From Marinobacter psychrophilus (GTDB lineage Bacteria; Pseudomonadota; Gammaproteobacteria; Pseudomonadales; Oleiphilaceae), in NCBI RefSeq assembly GCF_001043175.1, contig NZ_CP011494.1, positions 3,906,001 to 3,970,000 on the forward strand: a stretch of 64,000 nucleotides of DNA, in the 5' to 3' direction. Both the position numbers and the translations under genes were made by a program. Below are positions 31,159-41,250 of this stretch, piece by piece (the first letter of the stretch is position 1; the number at the start of each line of letters is the position of its first letter). The notes below the pieces were generated by a model. That model saw nothing but the letters and a program-made list of their open reading frames with translations. It was not told the origin of the DNA and did no database searches.

Positions 31159-32853
31159 TTAAAGAGCCATTAACGGGTCTGTAAAGTCCAACACATAGGC
31201 CGCAATTAAGGCAATTATGCCTGTCATCAGCACGTAATACAGCGTTGGCCATACCGTGCGGCGCAACGTTGCACCCTCGCGGCCAAGCAGCCCCACCGTC
31301 GCCGACGCCGCCACCACGTTGTGAATGGCCACCATATTACCGGCCGCTGCACCAATCGCTTGAATCGACACCATTAACGCGGTCGACAAACCAAGGTTGG
31401 TGGCAACACCAAACTGGAACTGGCTGAACATCATATTGGAAACCGTGTTGGAACCTGCCAGGAACGCACCCAAAGCACCAATGCTCGGCGCGACCAGTGG
31501 GTAAATACCGCCTACCGTGTCGGCCACATAGCGGGCCATCAAAATCGGCATGCTGGGCAGATCCGCAGCGTTAACGCCAGAGTTGATCAAAATACGCACC
31601 ATAGGCACCGTGAACAGCAGCACAAAGCCCGCGCTGAGCAACACACCGCCAGACTCTTTCACCGCTTGGCTCAGCTCTTTAACCTTCATACGATGCAGGA
31701 AGAATGTCGCCAGCACCACCATCACCAGAATACCACCCGGCAAGTAAAGCGGCTGAATACCCGCGCCAATATCGGCTTCGCCCAGCAGATTACCGAAGCT
31801 GACAGACACCGACTTGAACAGCGCGGTTACCTCCGGGAACACCCGGCTGACGACCAGCAACACCGCCACCAGCAAATATGGGCTCCAGGCGCGAAAGCTG
31901 CTCATAGGCCTGTCGGTCAGCTCCTCCAATTTCATTTCGATACTGCCCAACCACTCTTGTGGCCAATCTTTACGGTCAGCGAAGTCCCAGGTGGTTTTCG
32001 GTATTAAAAAGCCCTTGCGCGCTGCGGTGGTGACGATGGCCAGGCCGACCAAACCGCCCATCAGCGCTGGAAATTCAGGCCCCAGGAAAATACCGGTCAG
32101 CACGTAAGGTATGGTGACCGATACGCCGGCAAACAGGGCAAAGGGCAGCACTTCAAACACCGCACGCCAGCTTTTGTCCTTGCCGAAAAAGCGCACCAGC
32201 ATGAGCACCATAATCATCGGCATAAACGTGCCAACAATCGCGTGAATAGAGGCTACCTGGGTGGTAATCAGCTGAAGGTAAGCGTCCCAACTGGAGCCAT
32301 TAGCTACCAGCTGGGCACCAATGGTCGCGGTATCAAGCCCGGTATTCACGCCAACAATAATAGGCGTGCCCACAGCGCCGAATGACACCGGTGTGCTCTG
32401 TACCAGCATGCCCATCAATACCGCCGCCATGGCCGGAAAACCAATGGCCACCAACAACGGCGCCGCGATGGCTGCCGGTGTACCGAAGCCAGACGCACCT
32501 TCAATGAAGCAACCGAACAACCAGGCAATGATAATGGCCTGAACCCGGCGGTCTGGACTGATGGTGGTAAAACCGGCGCGAATAACCATGATAGCGCCGG
32601 AGTGTTTGAGGGTATTCAGCAGCAAGATCGCGCCAAAAATAATCCACAGCAGCCCCAGCGTAATAACCAGACCCTGCAGGGAAGAGGCCAGCACCCGGTT
32701 AAGAGACATGTCCCAGGCGAACAGGGCAATACCAGCACTGGCCAGATACACCAGCGGCATGGCCTGGCGAGCCGGCCAGCGTAGGCCGATCAGCAAAATG
32801 CCGGCCAGCAGAATGGGAACAAAGGCAAAAAAGGCAAATAAACCCGTCGACAT
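31159..32853 (-). CDS. lldP: L-lactate permease
   Basis: 564-residue inner-membrane lactate:proton symporter of the LctP family, with 12 or more hydrophobic segments. Family motifs include [14 protein letters not shown] (about residue 112), VGTPIIVG (about 157), [14 protein letters not shown] (about 441) and [13 protein letters not shown] (about 485). ATG 32853 (MSTGLFAFF) is preferred with AGGAG eight bases upstream. First gene of lldP-lldD-dld, read divergently from lldR; the operator O1 lies about 40 bp upstream. Confidence 0.95.
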   Translation of the reverse strand: MSTGLFAFFAFVPILLAGILLIGLRWPARQAMPLVYLASAGIALFAWDMSLNRVLASSLQGLVITLGLLWIIFGAILLLNTLKHSGAIMVIRAGFTTISPDRRVQAIIIAWLFGCFIEGASGFGTPAAIAAPLLVAIGFPAMAAVLMGMLVQSTPVSFGAVGTPIIVGVNTGLDTATIGAQLVANGSSWDAYLQLITTQVASIHAIVGTFMPMIMVLMLVRFFGKDKSWRAVFEVLPFALFAGVSVTIPYVLTGIFLGPEFPALMGGLVGLAIVTTAARKGFLIPKTTWDFADRKDWPQEWLGSIEMKLEELTDRPMSSFRAWSPYLLVAVLLVVSRVFPEVTALFKSVSVSFGNLLGEADIGAGIQPLYLPGGILVMVVLATFFLHRMKVKELSQAVKESGGVLLSAGFVLLFTVPMVRILINSGVNAADLPSMPILMARYVADTVGGIYPLVAPSIGALGAFLAGSNTVSNMMFSQFQFGVATNLGLSTALMVSIQAIGAAAGNMVAIHNVVAASATVGLLGREGATLRRTVWPTLYYVLMTGIIALIAAYVLDFTDPLMAL

Positions 32854-32892
32854 CAAAGAGCTCCTATACTTGTTATTAGCTAGATCTCTTAT

Positions 32893-32909
32893 AATTGGTA
32901 ATACCAATT
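32893..32909. promoter_or_regulatory. LldR operator O1 before lldP
   Basis: AATTGGTAATACCAATT, a perfect 7-3-7 inverted repeat of the AATTGGTnnnACCAATT type bound by FadR-subfamily regulators such as LldR. It sits 40 bp upstream of lldP in the divergent region. Confidence 0.85.
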
Positions 32910-33033
32910 TACAATCTAGTGCCGACAGGTTAAAAAAACATCAGGCCCAGTGTCAAACGAAATTTAATAGACATTAGTATACGTAGTCGTACGGGGGTAT
33001 TGATGGAGACGGCAAAACCTTGTTAAGTTTAGG

Positions 33034-33050
33034 AATTGGTCTTACCAAAG
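33034..33050. promoter_or_regulatory. LldR operator O2 before lldR
   Basis: AATTGGTCTTACCAAAG, same operator type with two mismatches in the right arm, only 9 bp before the lldR start. The two-operator layout, 141 bp apart, fits DNA looping and autoregulation. Confidence 0.75.
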
Positions 33051-33059
33051 GTGTCAAAG

Positions 33060-33851
33060 ATGGAATTGCCACAGATTCGCCAACGCCGGCTATCTGACAC
33101 GATTATGGATCGGCTGGAAAGCATGATTCTGGAAGGCGCCCTGAAGCCCGGCGAACGGCTGCCCGCAGAGCGCGCTCTGGCCGAACAGTTTGGGGTTTCA
33201 CGGCCGTCACTGCGAGAAGCGGTGCAGAAGCTGGTGGCCAAAGGGCTGCTGGTCAGCCGTCAAGGCGGTGGAAATTACGTCACCGACAAGCTGGGGTCTA
33301 GTTTTAGTGACCCATTACTGGCGCTGCTGGAAAGCCACCCAGAAGCCCACCAGGATTTGCTGGAATTCCGCCACACCCTGGAAGCAGATTGCGCCTACTA
33401 CGCCGCCTTGCGCGCCACCGAAGTAGATCGCAAACACTTGCAGGCCGCTTTTGATGAACTTCAGGCCTGTTACAGCGATAGCACCCACACCCAAGAGGCT
33501 CGCTCCAAAGAAGGCGTTACTGACGCGCGCTTTCACATGGCTATTGCCGAGGCCAGCCACAACATGGTGTTACTGCACACCATGCGCGGCCTGTTTGACC
33601 TGCTCAAACGCAACGTGGTGACGAACATTGGCGGCATGTACGAGCTGCGCGGCGAAACCCGTGAGCGCCTGGTGAACCAGCATAGCGAGCTGTTTCGGGC
33701 CATTATGGAAGCACGGCCAAACGACGCCCGGCGCAACGCAAGCGAACACATCAGCTACGTGCAAGAAGTGTTGACGAACAATCGCGAAGCAGAGGTGCGC
33801 ACAGCGCGCGCAGAGCGTTATCGGTTTCTAGAAAACTTCGACAAACACTAG
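33060..33851 (+). CDS. lldR: Lactate-responsive GntR/FadR-family regulator
   Basis: 263-residue transcription factor. N-terminal winged helix-turn-helix at about residues 8-75 (LSDTIMDRLESMILEGALKPGERLPAERALAEQFGVSRPSLREAV is split here as LSDTIMDRLES and PAERALAEQFGVSRPS). C-terminal FCD domain senses the ligand, with metal-binding residues in DARFHMAIAEASHN (about 153) and NQHSELFRAI (about 212). It should bind the two AATTGGT/ACCAAT sites and repress lldPD-dld until lactate is present. ATG 33060; earlier in-frame TTG at 33036 would place the operator in coding sequence. Confidence 0.92.
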   Translation: MELPQIRQRRLSDTIMDRLESMILEGALKPGERLPAERALAEQFGVSRPSLREAVQKLVAKGLLVSRQGGGNYVTDKLGSSFSDPLLALLESHPEAHQDLLEFRHTLEADCAYYAALRATEVDRKHLQAAFDELQACYSDSTHTQEARSKEGVTDARFHMAIAEASHNMVLLHTMRGLFDLLKRNVVTNIGGMYELRGETRERLVNQHSELFRAIMEARPNDARRNASEHISYVQEVLTNNREAEVRTARAERYRFLENFDKH

Positions 33852-34002
33852 TTGCAGCTCAAGGCTCGGCAACCCAGTGTTATGATCAGCGAGAAAAGGC
33901 GGGCCCTAAACGCAAAGTTGGCTGTTGCGCTTGTTCTTATCCAGCCATACTGAAACAATCGCGGGCACCAATTTCTATCACCCCCTATCATTATGGCCAA
34001 CC

Positions 34003-34245
34003 ATGCAACTATTAGTTCGTAATCTCGCCCGCACCACAACCGAACAGGAAATCCGCGAGCTGTTTGAGGCACACGGCACCGTGACCGAATGCACTCTGGT
34101 TCTGGACAAAGAAACCGGCAAATCAAAAGGGTTTGGTTTCGTTGAGATGCCCGACGCAAAACAGGCAAAGCTGGCCAGGGCAAAGTTGCACGAAACGCGT
34201 GTCGGCAGCAACAAAATACGGGTAAAAACGGCTCAAGAAAAATAA
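34003..34245 (+). CDS. RNA-binding protein with one RRM domain
   Basis: 80-residue protein made of a single RNA recognition motif. RNP2 is LLVRNL (residues 3-8) and RNP1 is KSKGFGFVEM (about 40-49), with the aromatic residues that stack on RNA present. Such small bacterial RRM proteins are often cold-induced and help RNA folding. ATG 34003 begins right at the domain. No cotranscribed neighbour; the next gene converges. Confidence 0.9.
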   Translation: MQLLVRNLARTTTEQEIRELFEAHGTVTECTLVLDKETGKSKGFGFVEMPDAKQAKLARAKLHETRVGSNKIRVKTAQEK

Positions 34246-34282
34246 CAAACCAAGGTTTTCTGGCCCGAGTTTTAAAGCCCGG

Positions 34283-35281
34283 CTAACTCTTGAGAGCTGC
34301 CAGAATCTCAAACGAACGCAAGCGATCTTGCTGGTTGTAAAGATCGCAGGTGAACAGAAGCTCGTCCGCCTGGGTATGCTGCAAAAGCGTTTGCAGTTTC
34401 TGTTTGACGGTGTCGCCACTGCCAATCATCGCCAGGCCCAAGAAATCTCGCACAGTTTGCTCTTCCTGGGAATGCCACAGGCCATCCATACTCGCCACTG
34501 GTGGGCGCATCTTCAGGCTCTGACCACGGATTAACGACAATATGCGTTGATAGGTGGTGGTGGCCAACAACTCGGCTTGCTCATCGGTGTCTGCTGCAAC
34601 CAAAGGCACACCCAGCATCACATAGGGCTTGTCCAGAAATTCCGACGGCTGAAACTGGCTGCGGTATAGTTCTATAGCCTGCATCATCATGCGCGGCGCA
34701 AAGTGCGACGCAAAGGCGTAAGGCAAACCCTTTTTTGCCGCCAGTTGTGCGCTGAACAAGCTGGATCCTAACAACCAGATTGGCACATTGCTGTTCACAC
34801 CCGGCATAGCGACAACTTTTTGGCCTGGCTGCCGCGGCCCTAGAAATGCCTGCAGTTCTTCCACGTCCGCAGGAAAATCATCCACACTTCCGCTCAGGTG
34901 TTTGCGCAAAGCGCGGGATGTAAGTGGGTCCGTGCCTGGCGCACGGCCTAAGCCCAGGTCAATACGGCCCGGGTAAAGCGCTTCCAGAGTGCCGAACTGT
35001 TCGGCGATCACGATGGGCGCGTGGTTTGGCAGCATAACGCCCCCAGCCCCCACGCGAATTTTCTGCGTACCCGCCGCCAGATAACCAACCACAACCGCGG
35101 TGGCGGAGCTGACAATGGCGTCCATATTGTGGTGTTCGGCCACCCAGTAACGGTTAAAGCCTAACTGTTCCACATGTTTAGCCAGCGTCAGTGAGCGCTG
35201 CAAAGCCGGCGCGGCGCCTTCATCGTTGTCTTTTGTGGAGGCTAAATCCAATACTGAAAACGCCACGTCGTTTATGTTCAT
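34283..35281 (-). CDS. LLM-class flavin-dependent oxidoreductase (MsnO8/YhbW-like)
   Basis: 332-residue luciferase-like monooxygenase that uses reduced flavin. The single-domain LLM pattern is clear: GFNRYWVAEHHNMDAIVSSA near residue 42, RVGAGGVMLPNHAPIVIAEQF near 77, ALYPGRIDLGLGRAPGTD near 99 and the late LAMIGSGDTVKQKLQ. The substrate is unknown. ATG 35281 has a GGGGGG Shine-Dalgarno-like run nearby; the longer start at 35299 adds only six residues. No obvious flavin reductase partner next to it. Confidence 0.9.
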   Translation of the reverse strand: MNINDVAFSVLDLASTKDNDEGAAPALQRSLTLAKHVEQLGFNRYWVAEHHNMDAIVSSATAVVVGYLAAGTQKIRVGAGGVMLPNHAPIVIAEQFGTLEALYPGRIDLGLGRAPGTDPLTSRALRKHLSGSVDDFPADVEELQAFLGPRQPGQKVVAMPGVNSNVPIWLLGSSLFSAQLAAKKGLPYAFASHFAPRMMMQAIELYRSQFQPSEFLDKPYVMLGVPLVAADTDEQAELLATTTYQRILSLIRGQSLKMRPPVASMDGLWHSQEEQTVRDFLGLAMIGSGDTVKQKLQTLLQHTQADELLFTCDLYNQQDRLRSFEILAALKS

Positions 35282-35398
35282 TGCCAATCCCCCCTTCACT
35301 TCATGCTGTCACGATTTGAATAGCTCGCGTACTAGTAGCTTTTCATCACGATAACACATTGATACCGACGCAGACGTTGGGGATTGCCTACGGGGCAC

Positions 35399-36985
35399 TC
35401 ACAACCCGGCGACGCAACCATCACTTCGGGGATCGGCTGCGCCTTCTATCACGCCGTCCGGCCTCAACACTAATGCGCCGGCATGGCCCATGGTATCGCT
35501 GAAGGCTTCATTTAGTGGCTCAACGACATGCCCTGCTGCTTTAAGTTCGTCTACCAGCCCCGGTGCGATCCTGCTTTCCAGTTTCAGTGTGGTGCTGGTG
35601 TCGCCCCAGGTGCGGCCAAGCAACCATCGCGGAGCGGTCACGGCTTGCTGCAAACCCTGATTGAACAGAGCATAGCGGCTGAACACCATGGCCTGGGTCT
35701 GAGGCTGGCCCTCACCGCCCATGGTGCCGTAACTCATCACCCGTCCATCATCAAAATGCGCAAGGGCCGGGTTCAGGGTATGGAAAGGTTTACGGCCGGG
35801 CTCCAACGCCTGCAACGCGCCGGGTTTCAGGGAGAAACTGATGCCCCTGTTCTGCCAGTTTATGCCGGTGTCTTTCAGCACCACGCCAGAGCCAAACTCC
35901 CAATAGATACTTTGTATAAAGCTGACAGCACGGCCCGCGTTATCGATACACCCCATCCAGATGGTGTCGCCCGGGCTGGCAGGATCGGGCCATGGCATCG
36001 CCTTGGCGGGATCAATGTCTGCAGCCATGGCTGCCAGTTTCTCCGGGGACAGATAATCTGACGGCACTCCCGGCAATCTGTCCGGGTCTGTTACCAAACG
36101 GTCGCGCACGCGGAACGCCTGTTTGGTGGCTTCAACCAGGCCGTGAATATAGTCAAAACCTTCCGCTTCTTTTACGCCCAAACGATCGAAGATACCCAGA
36201 ATCATTAATGATGCCAGCCCTTGAGTCGGTGGTGGCAGGTTGAAAATTCGGGCACCCCGCACCTTTACCTGCAGCGGCGACACCAGCATGGCCCGACAAG
36301 ATGCCAGGTCTGCGGTGGTTAACGGGCTGCCCAGGCGCGACAGCTCATCACCCATGGCTTTACCAAGTTCACCTCTGTAAAAATCGTCCAGTCCGGCCCG
36401 GGCCAGTTGCTCAAGAGTGTTCGCCAGAGCCCCCTGTTTCATCAGTGACCCCGGCTGTGGCACCTTGCCACCGGGCATAAAGGTTTCAAAGAACCCAGGC
36501 GCGTCGCTCATCTGATGACTTTTTGCAGCTGTCAGTGCAGCCTGGCTTTCGGTGACAACAATGCCTCGGGTTGCCTGGTCGATGGCCGGTGCTAACAACC
36601 GTGTCAGCGGCATTGGTTTACCCCAACCACCGGCAATGGCCAGTGCCTCCTGCCAGCCGGCGACCGTGCCAGCGCTGGTCAGTGCGGCAAGCGGGCCACG
36701 GGAAGGTATTGCCTCGTAGCCTTGGTAAAACCCGCGGGTTGCTGCGCCCGCTGCACGACCGCAGGCGTCAATAGCCACCGGCGCCTTACCGGGCTCGTGG
36801 ATCAGCCAGAAGCCATCACCGCCGATAGAGTTCATATGAGGGTAGACCGTTGCAATAGACGCCGCCGCGGCCACCATCGCCTCTACCGCATTGCCACCCT
36901 CGCGAAGCACATCACGGCCTGCATGCGCCGCCTGGTGGTGGGGTGCTACAAACATACCGTTCGCTGAATAGACGGTTTTAAGCAT
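35399..36985 (-). CDS. Gamma-glutamyltransferase-family Ntn-hydrolase, cytoplasmic type
   Basis: 528-residue self-processing amidohydrolase of the GGT family, which also contains cephalosporin acylases and oxamate amidohydrolase. MFVAPHHQAAHAGRDVLREGG at the N-terminus and GGDGFWLIHEP fit the family. The likely nucleophile that becomes the N-terminus of the small subunit is T341 in GDTIWMGCID. There is no signal peptide, unlike true periplasmic GGT. Last gene of a run with a TRAP transporter and a TauE/SafE exporter, so its substrate is probably what the TRAP system brings in. ATG 36985 preceded by CCGGAG. Confidence 0.85.
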   Translation of the reverse strand: MLKTVYSANGMFVAPHHQAAHAGRDVLREGGNAVEAMVAAAASIATVYPHMNSIGGDGFWLIHEPGKAPVAIDACGRAAGAATRGFYQGYEAIPSRGPLAALTSAGTVAGWQEALAIAGGWGKPMPLTRLLAPAIDQATRGIVVTESQAALTAAKSHQMSDAPGFFETFMPGGKVPQPGSLMKQGALANTLEQLARAGLDDFYRGELGKAMGDELSRLGSPLTTADLASCRAMLVSPLQVKVRGARIFNLPPPTQGLASLMILGIFDRLGVKEAEGFDYIHGLVEATKQAFRVRDRLVTDPDRLPGVPSDYLSPEKLAAMAADIDPAKAMPWPDPASPGDTIWMGCIDNAGRAVSFIQSIYWEFGSGVVLKDTGINWQNRGISFSLKPGALQALEPGRKPFHTLNPALAHFDDGRVMSYGTMGGEGQPQTQAMVFSRYALFNQGLQQAVTAPRWLLGRTWGDTSTTLKLESRIAPGLVDELKAAGHVVEPLNEAFSDTMGHAGALVLRPDGVIEGAADPRSDGCVAGL

Positions 36986-37045
36986 GATGATTTTCTCCGG
37001 AATGCGCCACAACGTCAGTCTTGTATTGAGGGTATTGGCGGCTCA

Positions 37046-37882
37046 TCAGATTACCAATCCGTAGAACATCCGCAACGACGTGATAAACAGAAACAGCGCA
37101 AACAGCTGCTTGAGTGCAGTGGCGTTGATCGAGTGTGCTAACCGCGCGCCCACAGGCGCCATAAGCATCGTGGCCGGCACAATCAGCGCCAGGCCGACAA
37201 GGTTGATATACCCCAGCGTGAACGGTGGCCGCGACTCAACGCCAATGCCGTTGATCAGAAAGCCGATGGCGCCCGGCACGCTGATCACAAACCCCAGCGC
37301 AGCACCCGTCCCGACCGCCGTGATCATGGGTATTCGCATGGCGCTTAGAACCGGCACGCTAAGAGTGCCACCACCTATTCCCATCAGGGTCGAAATGCCG
37401 CCGATAAACATCCCCAATACACCGGAACCGGCCGGTCCTGGCAGACCGTCACGAACACTGAAACTGTCTTTTTTGAAAGCCATGTTCAAGGCCACCAACA
37501 ATGCGATAGTGGCGAACACGGCCGTTAATACGTGGCCATCCACAAAACCAGAGACGACAGCGCCAATAAGCACACCCACGATGACACCCGGTATAAGCTT
37601 CCGGAGAACATCTGCATCCAGGCTTCCACGTTTTAAATGGGCGCGAGAGGACATAATGGAGGTCGGGATAATCGTCGCCAATGACGTGCCTACCGCCACA
37701 TGCATGCGGACAGCTTCATCAATGCCCAGAAATGTGAACAGGTGATAAAGCACCGGCACGATCACAATGCCACCACCCACACCCAGTAGCCCGGCCATCA
37801 GGCCAGCTATAATGCCAGTGACCATCAGCGACAGCGCCAGACCCGCCAGCCAGCCAATGGAATAATCAGCAAAAAAATCCAT
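37046..37882 (-). CDS. TauE/SafE family anion exporter
   Basis: 278-residue inner-membrane protein with about eight hydrophobic segments. Two TauE repeat signatures: GLLGVGGGIVIVPVLYHLF (about residues 32-50) and ISTLMGIGGGTLSVPVL (about 163-179). Family members export sulfite, sulfoacetate or other small organosulfur/organic anions, or import in some cases. Lies 20 bp after the TRAP large permease gene and 60 bp before the GGT-like gene, so it should be in the same transcript. Might export an anionic by-product such as sulfite. Confidence 0.88.
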   Translation of the reverse strand: MDFFADYSIGWLAGLALSLMVTGIIAGLMAGLLGVGGGIVIVPVLYHLFTFLGIDEAVRMHVAVGTSLATIIPTSIMSSRAHLKRGSLDADVLRKLIPGVIVGVLIGAVVSGFVDGHVLTAVFATIALLVALNMAFKKDSFSVRDGLPGPAGSGVLGMFIGGISTLMGIGGGTLSVPVLSAMRIPMITAVGTGAALGFVISVPGAIGFLINGIGVESRPPFTLGYINLVGLALIVPATMLMAPVGARLAHSINATALKQLFALFLFITSLRMFYGLVI

Positions 37883-37902
37883 ACTAAATTCCAGTTTGAG
37901 AA

Positions 37903-39228
37903 TTACCAGCCAATCGCTTCTGGTAGCCAGGTTACCAGAGCCGGGAACTGAAAAAGCACCACCAAAGCCAGCAATTGTAGTGCAACGAACGGCAAGACAC
38001 CGACATAAATGTCACGGGTGGTGATGCCTTTTGGCGCAACGCCCTTGAGAAAGAATAACGCCCAACCGAAGGGAGGTGTGAGAAATGACATCTGCAGATT
38101 CATGGCCACCATGATCGCCAGCCACACCATGTCTGTGCCGTAATTCATAAACACCGGTAAGAACATCGGCAAGGCAATGTAAGAGATTTCGATCCATTCC
38201 AGGAAAAAACCGAGCACAAACAGCACCACCATCAAAAACAGAATCGCTCCGAACTCGCCGCCCGGCAGTAGATCGAACATGGCATGCACCATTTGATCCC
38301 CACCCAGCCCCCGAAACGCCAGAGAAAATGGCTGGGCACAGAGCAGGATGAAGAACACCATGGCCGAAATAACCAACGTGCCATGGAGGGTCTCCTTAAG
38401 CATTGCGGGGTTGAAACCCTTAGCGACTACTGCAATCAGCAGTGCACCCAACGCTCCCATAGAGGCTGCTTCAGTCGGCGCGGCAACGCCTCCAATGATT
38501 GACCCCAGCACCGCAAACACCAACAGTAACGGCGGCATGACATGGGCAAAGAGATCTTTGATGAGCTTCTTGCGGCTGATCAAAGCCCTTTCCTCTGCTG
38601 GGATTGCCGGAACCAGCTCCTTCTTGAACACCCCGAGCAGCAGCAAATACACTATGTAAATACTGGCGAGGATCAGCCCTGGTATGAACGCCGCCGCAAA
38701 CAGTGTCCCCACCGATTCCCCGACAATATCCGACAGCAAAATCAGTACCAGACTGGGGGGGATAATCTGACCCAACGTACCCGACGCACAGATGGTCCCA
38801 CAGGACACGCTCGGCGAATAACCCCGTCGCATCAATGCCGGCAGCGTCAACAAACCAACGGTCACCACGGTGGCACCAACGATGCCTGTGGATGCCCCCA
38901 TCAATACCCCAACCAGAATAATTGCCAGACCCATGCCGCCATTCAGACCACCCATCGCCTTGCCGATCGTTTCCAGCATGTTCTCGGCAACTTTCGATTT
39001 CTCCAGCATGACCCCCATGAACACAAACAGAGGAATCGCCAGTAGTGTGTAATTGGTTACCACACCAAAAAGACGCGCAGGCATCAGGTAAAACAAATTG
39101 GTACCGAAGCCGAGATAACCCGCTACGAAGCCGGATACCGCTAACGAAATGGCCACTGGTACTCCAAGAATCATCAGCCCCAGAAAGCCTGCAATCATGC
39201 CAATCACGAGCCATTCGTTACCACTCAT
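37903..39228 (-). CDS. TRAP transporter large permease (DctM)
   Basis: 441-residue inner-membrane subunit with about 12 hydrophobic segments, driving sodium-coupled solute uptake. DctM features: GVPVAISLAVSGFVAGYLGFG early, ASTGIVGATVVTVGLLTLPAL near 115, GTLGQIIPPSLVLILL near 150, and PPFGWALFFLKGVAP near 390. Overlaps the dctQ gene by 4 bp (ATGA-type coupling). Together with 39225 and 39781 forms a complete TRAP system. Confidence 0.93.
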   Translation of the reverse strand: MSGNEWLVIGMIAGFLGLMILGVPVAISLAVSGFVAGYLGFGTNLFYLMPARLFGVVTNYTLLAIPLFVFMGVMLEKSKVAENMLETIGKAMGGLNGGMGLAIILVGVLMGASTGIVGATVVTVGLLTLPALMRRGYSPSVSCGTICASGTLGQIIPPSLVLILLSDIVGESVGTLFAAAFIPGLILASIYIVYLLLLGVFKKELVPAIPAEERALISRKKLIKDLFAHVMPPLLLVFAVLGSIIGGVAAPTEAASMGALGALLIAVVAKGFNPAMLKETLHGTLVISAMVFFILLCAQPFSLAFRGLGGDQMVHAMFDLLPGGEFGAILFLMVVLFVLGFFLEWIEISYIALPMFLPVFMNYGTDMVWLAIMVAMNLQMSFLTPPFGWALFFLKGVAPKGITTRDIYVGVLPFVALQLLALVVLFQFPALVTWLPEAIGW

Positions 39229-39767
39229 ACTGGCTCCTCGGCCGTTAACTGCGCTGCAACCGGCATGGCATTGTCAGGATTACGGAGCTGGATAAGGGCA
39301 CGGAAGCAATCCGCCACACCCTGCAACAGCAGCAATCCAAAACCTAAAGGTATAAATGCTTTAAGAAGATAACGAAAAGCCAGACCACCCGGGTCCGGGG
39401 AGCCCTCGTTCAAGTTGTAGGACTGAATAACGTAGAATATAGACAGCCAGGCAATGATGCCCCCTATCGCAACGGTCAACAGCGACGACAGCAAGTCCAC
39501 CAAGGCACGAAGGCGCACAGAGAAGCGCTCGTAGAGAAAGTCTATTCGCACATCCGCTCGGTGTTTCATGGAATAGGACAAACCCAGCAGCGCGATTGGC
39601 GATACCAGATGCCACTCCAGCTCCTGCAACGATACCGGCCCGATGGAGAACAGGTACCGCAAAATCACATTGGTCGCCACCATCAGAACGAGGGCAAGCA
39701 CGCAGAAGCGTGCCAGCCCACCCATTTGCTCTACCAGCCACTCAAGACCATTAACGATCGTTCGCAA
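39225..39767 (-). CDS. TRAP transporter small permease (DctQ)
   Basis: 180-residue four-helix inner-membrane subunit. Hydrophobic segments at about residues 17-37, 50-70, 88-112 and 132-155. The DctQ-typical RADVRIDFLYERF loop is at about 66-78. Sits 13 bp after the binding-protein gene and overlaps the dctM start. Typical gene order P-Q-M. Confidence 0.9.
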   Translation of the reverse strand: MRTIVNGLEWLVEQMGGLARFCVLALVLMVATNVILRYLFSIGPVSLQELEWHLVSPIALLGLSYSMKHRADVRIDFLYERFSVRLRALVDLLSSLLTVAIGGIIAWLSIFYVIQSYNLNEGSPDPGGLAFRYLLKAFIPLGFGLLLLQGVADCFRALIQLRNPDNAMPVAAQLTAEEPV

Positions 39768-39780
39768 GGCGAAGCTCCGG

Positions 39781-40875
39781 TTACAGATTTAGCAGGGGTT
39801 TCTCGCTCAGGGAGGCCCAGGAACTGTGTTTGTCTTTGAACGCCATGAAGGAGTCGTAGACCTTTTTTATCTGCTCGTCAGAGTTCGCCATGGTTGAGAG
39901 CGTGTCGCTGGTCACTTCCTTGAGACGGCTGACAATGGGCGCAGGCAGTGGCTTGGCAATAACACCCTCGTTTTCAACCAGATCTCTCAGAGCATCAGCA
40001 TTATTAGCCTCAGACCAGGCTAGGCTTTCCAGCACCGAAGCCTGAGCAGCCATTTGAATAATCATCTGCAAATCTTTGGGCAAACTGTCCCAAACCTTCT
40101 TATTGATCAGAAGCTCGGTGACGTTGGTGGGTTCATGCCAGCCGGTGGTGTAATAGTTTTTAGCTGCTTTATGTAGACCCAAGCGACGGTCTTGATAGGG
40201 GCCAACAAACTCTGCGGCATCAATGACACCGCGTTCCAGGGCGGGGAAAATCTCGCCACCAGGCAACAGGCGAACAGACACACCAAGCTCGCTGTAGACT
40301 TTGCCGGCGAGGCCCGGAATACGCATTTTGAGGCCGTTCAGGTCGCTGACCGTTTCAATCGGATCACGGAACCAGCCAGTCATCTGCACACCTGTATTAC
40401 CCATTGGAAATGCGATCAGGCCATACGGCTCATAAAGCTCATGCCATAATTTGAGACCGCCGCCATGGTAGAGCCAAGACATCATGCCCTGGGTGTTCAA
40501 CCCGAATGGCACCGTGGTAAAAAATTGCGCGGCCGGAATTTTTCCAGCCCAGAAATAGGCATTCGCCGCGTTCATCTCGACGGTGCCTTGGGCAACCGCG
40601 TTAAACCCTTCCAGTGCGGGAATCAGTTCGCCTGCGGCGAAATGGGAAATATTCAAACGACCGCCGGACATCTCACCCACTTTCTGACAAAAATCCGTCG
40701 GGCTACCCGGCCCCTGAACATAGAAAGGTGAGCCTGGCGGGTAGGCGTTCGTCATCTTCAGGTTGAAAGTTTCCTTAGAGGCGGCCGCGCTCACAATGCC
40801 GGGCGTGCCAAAAGCAATACCTGCGGTAGTGGAGGCAAGGGCAGCGCCCAGGAATTTGCGTCGGTTGATAGTCAT
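39781..40875 (-). CDS. TRAP transporter substrate-binding protein, Tat-exported (TakP-like)
   Basis: 364-residue periplasmic receptor. The N-terminus NRRKFLGAALASTTAGIAFG is a twin-arginine-like (RR-KFLG) signal. The mature part matches the TakP/2-oxo-acid-type DctP group: GGLKLWHELYEPYGLIAFPMGNTGVQMTGWF, GLKMRIPGLAGKVYSELG (the conserved Arg that grips a carboxylate) and GVIDAAEFVGPYQD. Those members bind 2-oxo acids, lactate or similar, usually as dimers with a metal ion. First gene of the TRAP/TauE/GGT operon. Confidence 0.9.
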   Translation of the reverse strand: MTINRRKFLGAALASTTAGIAFGTPGIVSAAASKETFNLKMTNAYPPGSPFYVQGPGSPTDFCQKVGEMSGGRLNISHFAAGELIPALEGFNAVAQGTVEMNAANAYFWAGKIPAAQFFTTVPFGLNTQGMMSWLYHGGGLKLWHELYEPYGLIAFPMGNTGVQMTGWFRDPIETVSDLNGLKMRIPGLAGKVYSELGVSVRLLPGGEIFPALERGVIDAAEFVGPYQDRRLGLHKAAKNYYTTGWHEPTNVTELLINKKVWDSLPKDLQMIIQMAAQASVLESLAWSEANNADALRDLVENEGVIAKPLPAPIVSRLKEVTSDTLSTMANSDEQIKKVYDSFMAFKDKHSSWASLSEKPLLNL

Positions 40876-41250
40876 ATTGAAAGCACCTGTGGAATCGTTT
40901 GAGAACGGACAGCGCTATTCTCGATCACCGTCTTCACAGGTTTATGCAGGCCTTATGCCACATCTTAAAAAGCAAATAACTCGCTCTTTTTATTAGCTTA
41001 TTTTCTATCTACAGAAGAGTTTCTGTGGAAGAATTATGTATCGTTAGAGCGCACAAATTAAATATAGCAAGGTCAAACTCGGCATCAACTTGATGGGTGA
41101 GAAGCAAAAAACTGAACATTCAGCTTTCAATTCGAAGGGCAAGACCAACAAACGGAAGTAAAATGCCACCATCACATCCATTTGTCATATCTGCACCAGA
41201 TCCGTCCAAATGCCCGAACCTGGAGCGGAGTCCGACGATGACAGTAGCGT
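40876..41250. other. Intergenic region, operon promoter expected
   Basis: 375 bp between the Lrp gene and the TRAP receptor gene. AT-rich around 40960-41080, as in promoters. I see no gene, no convincing terminator and no clear Lrp operator. Confidence 0.4.
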
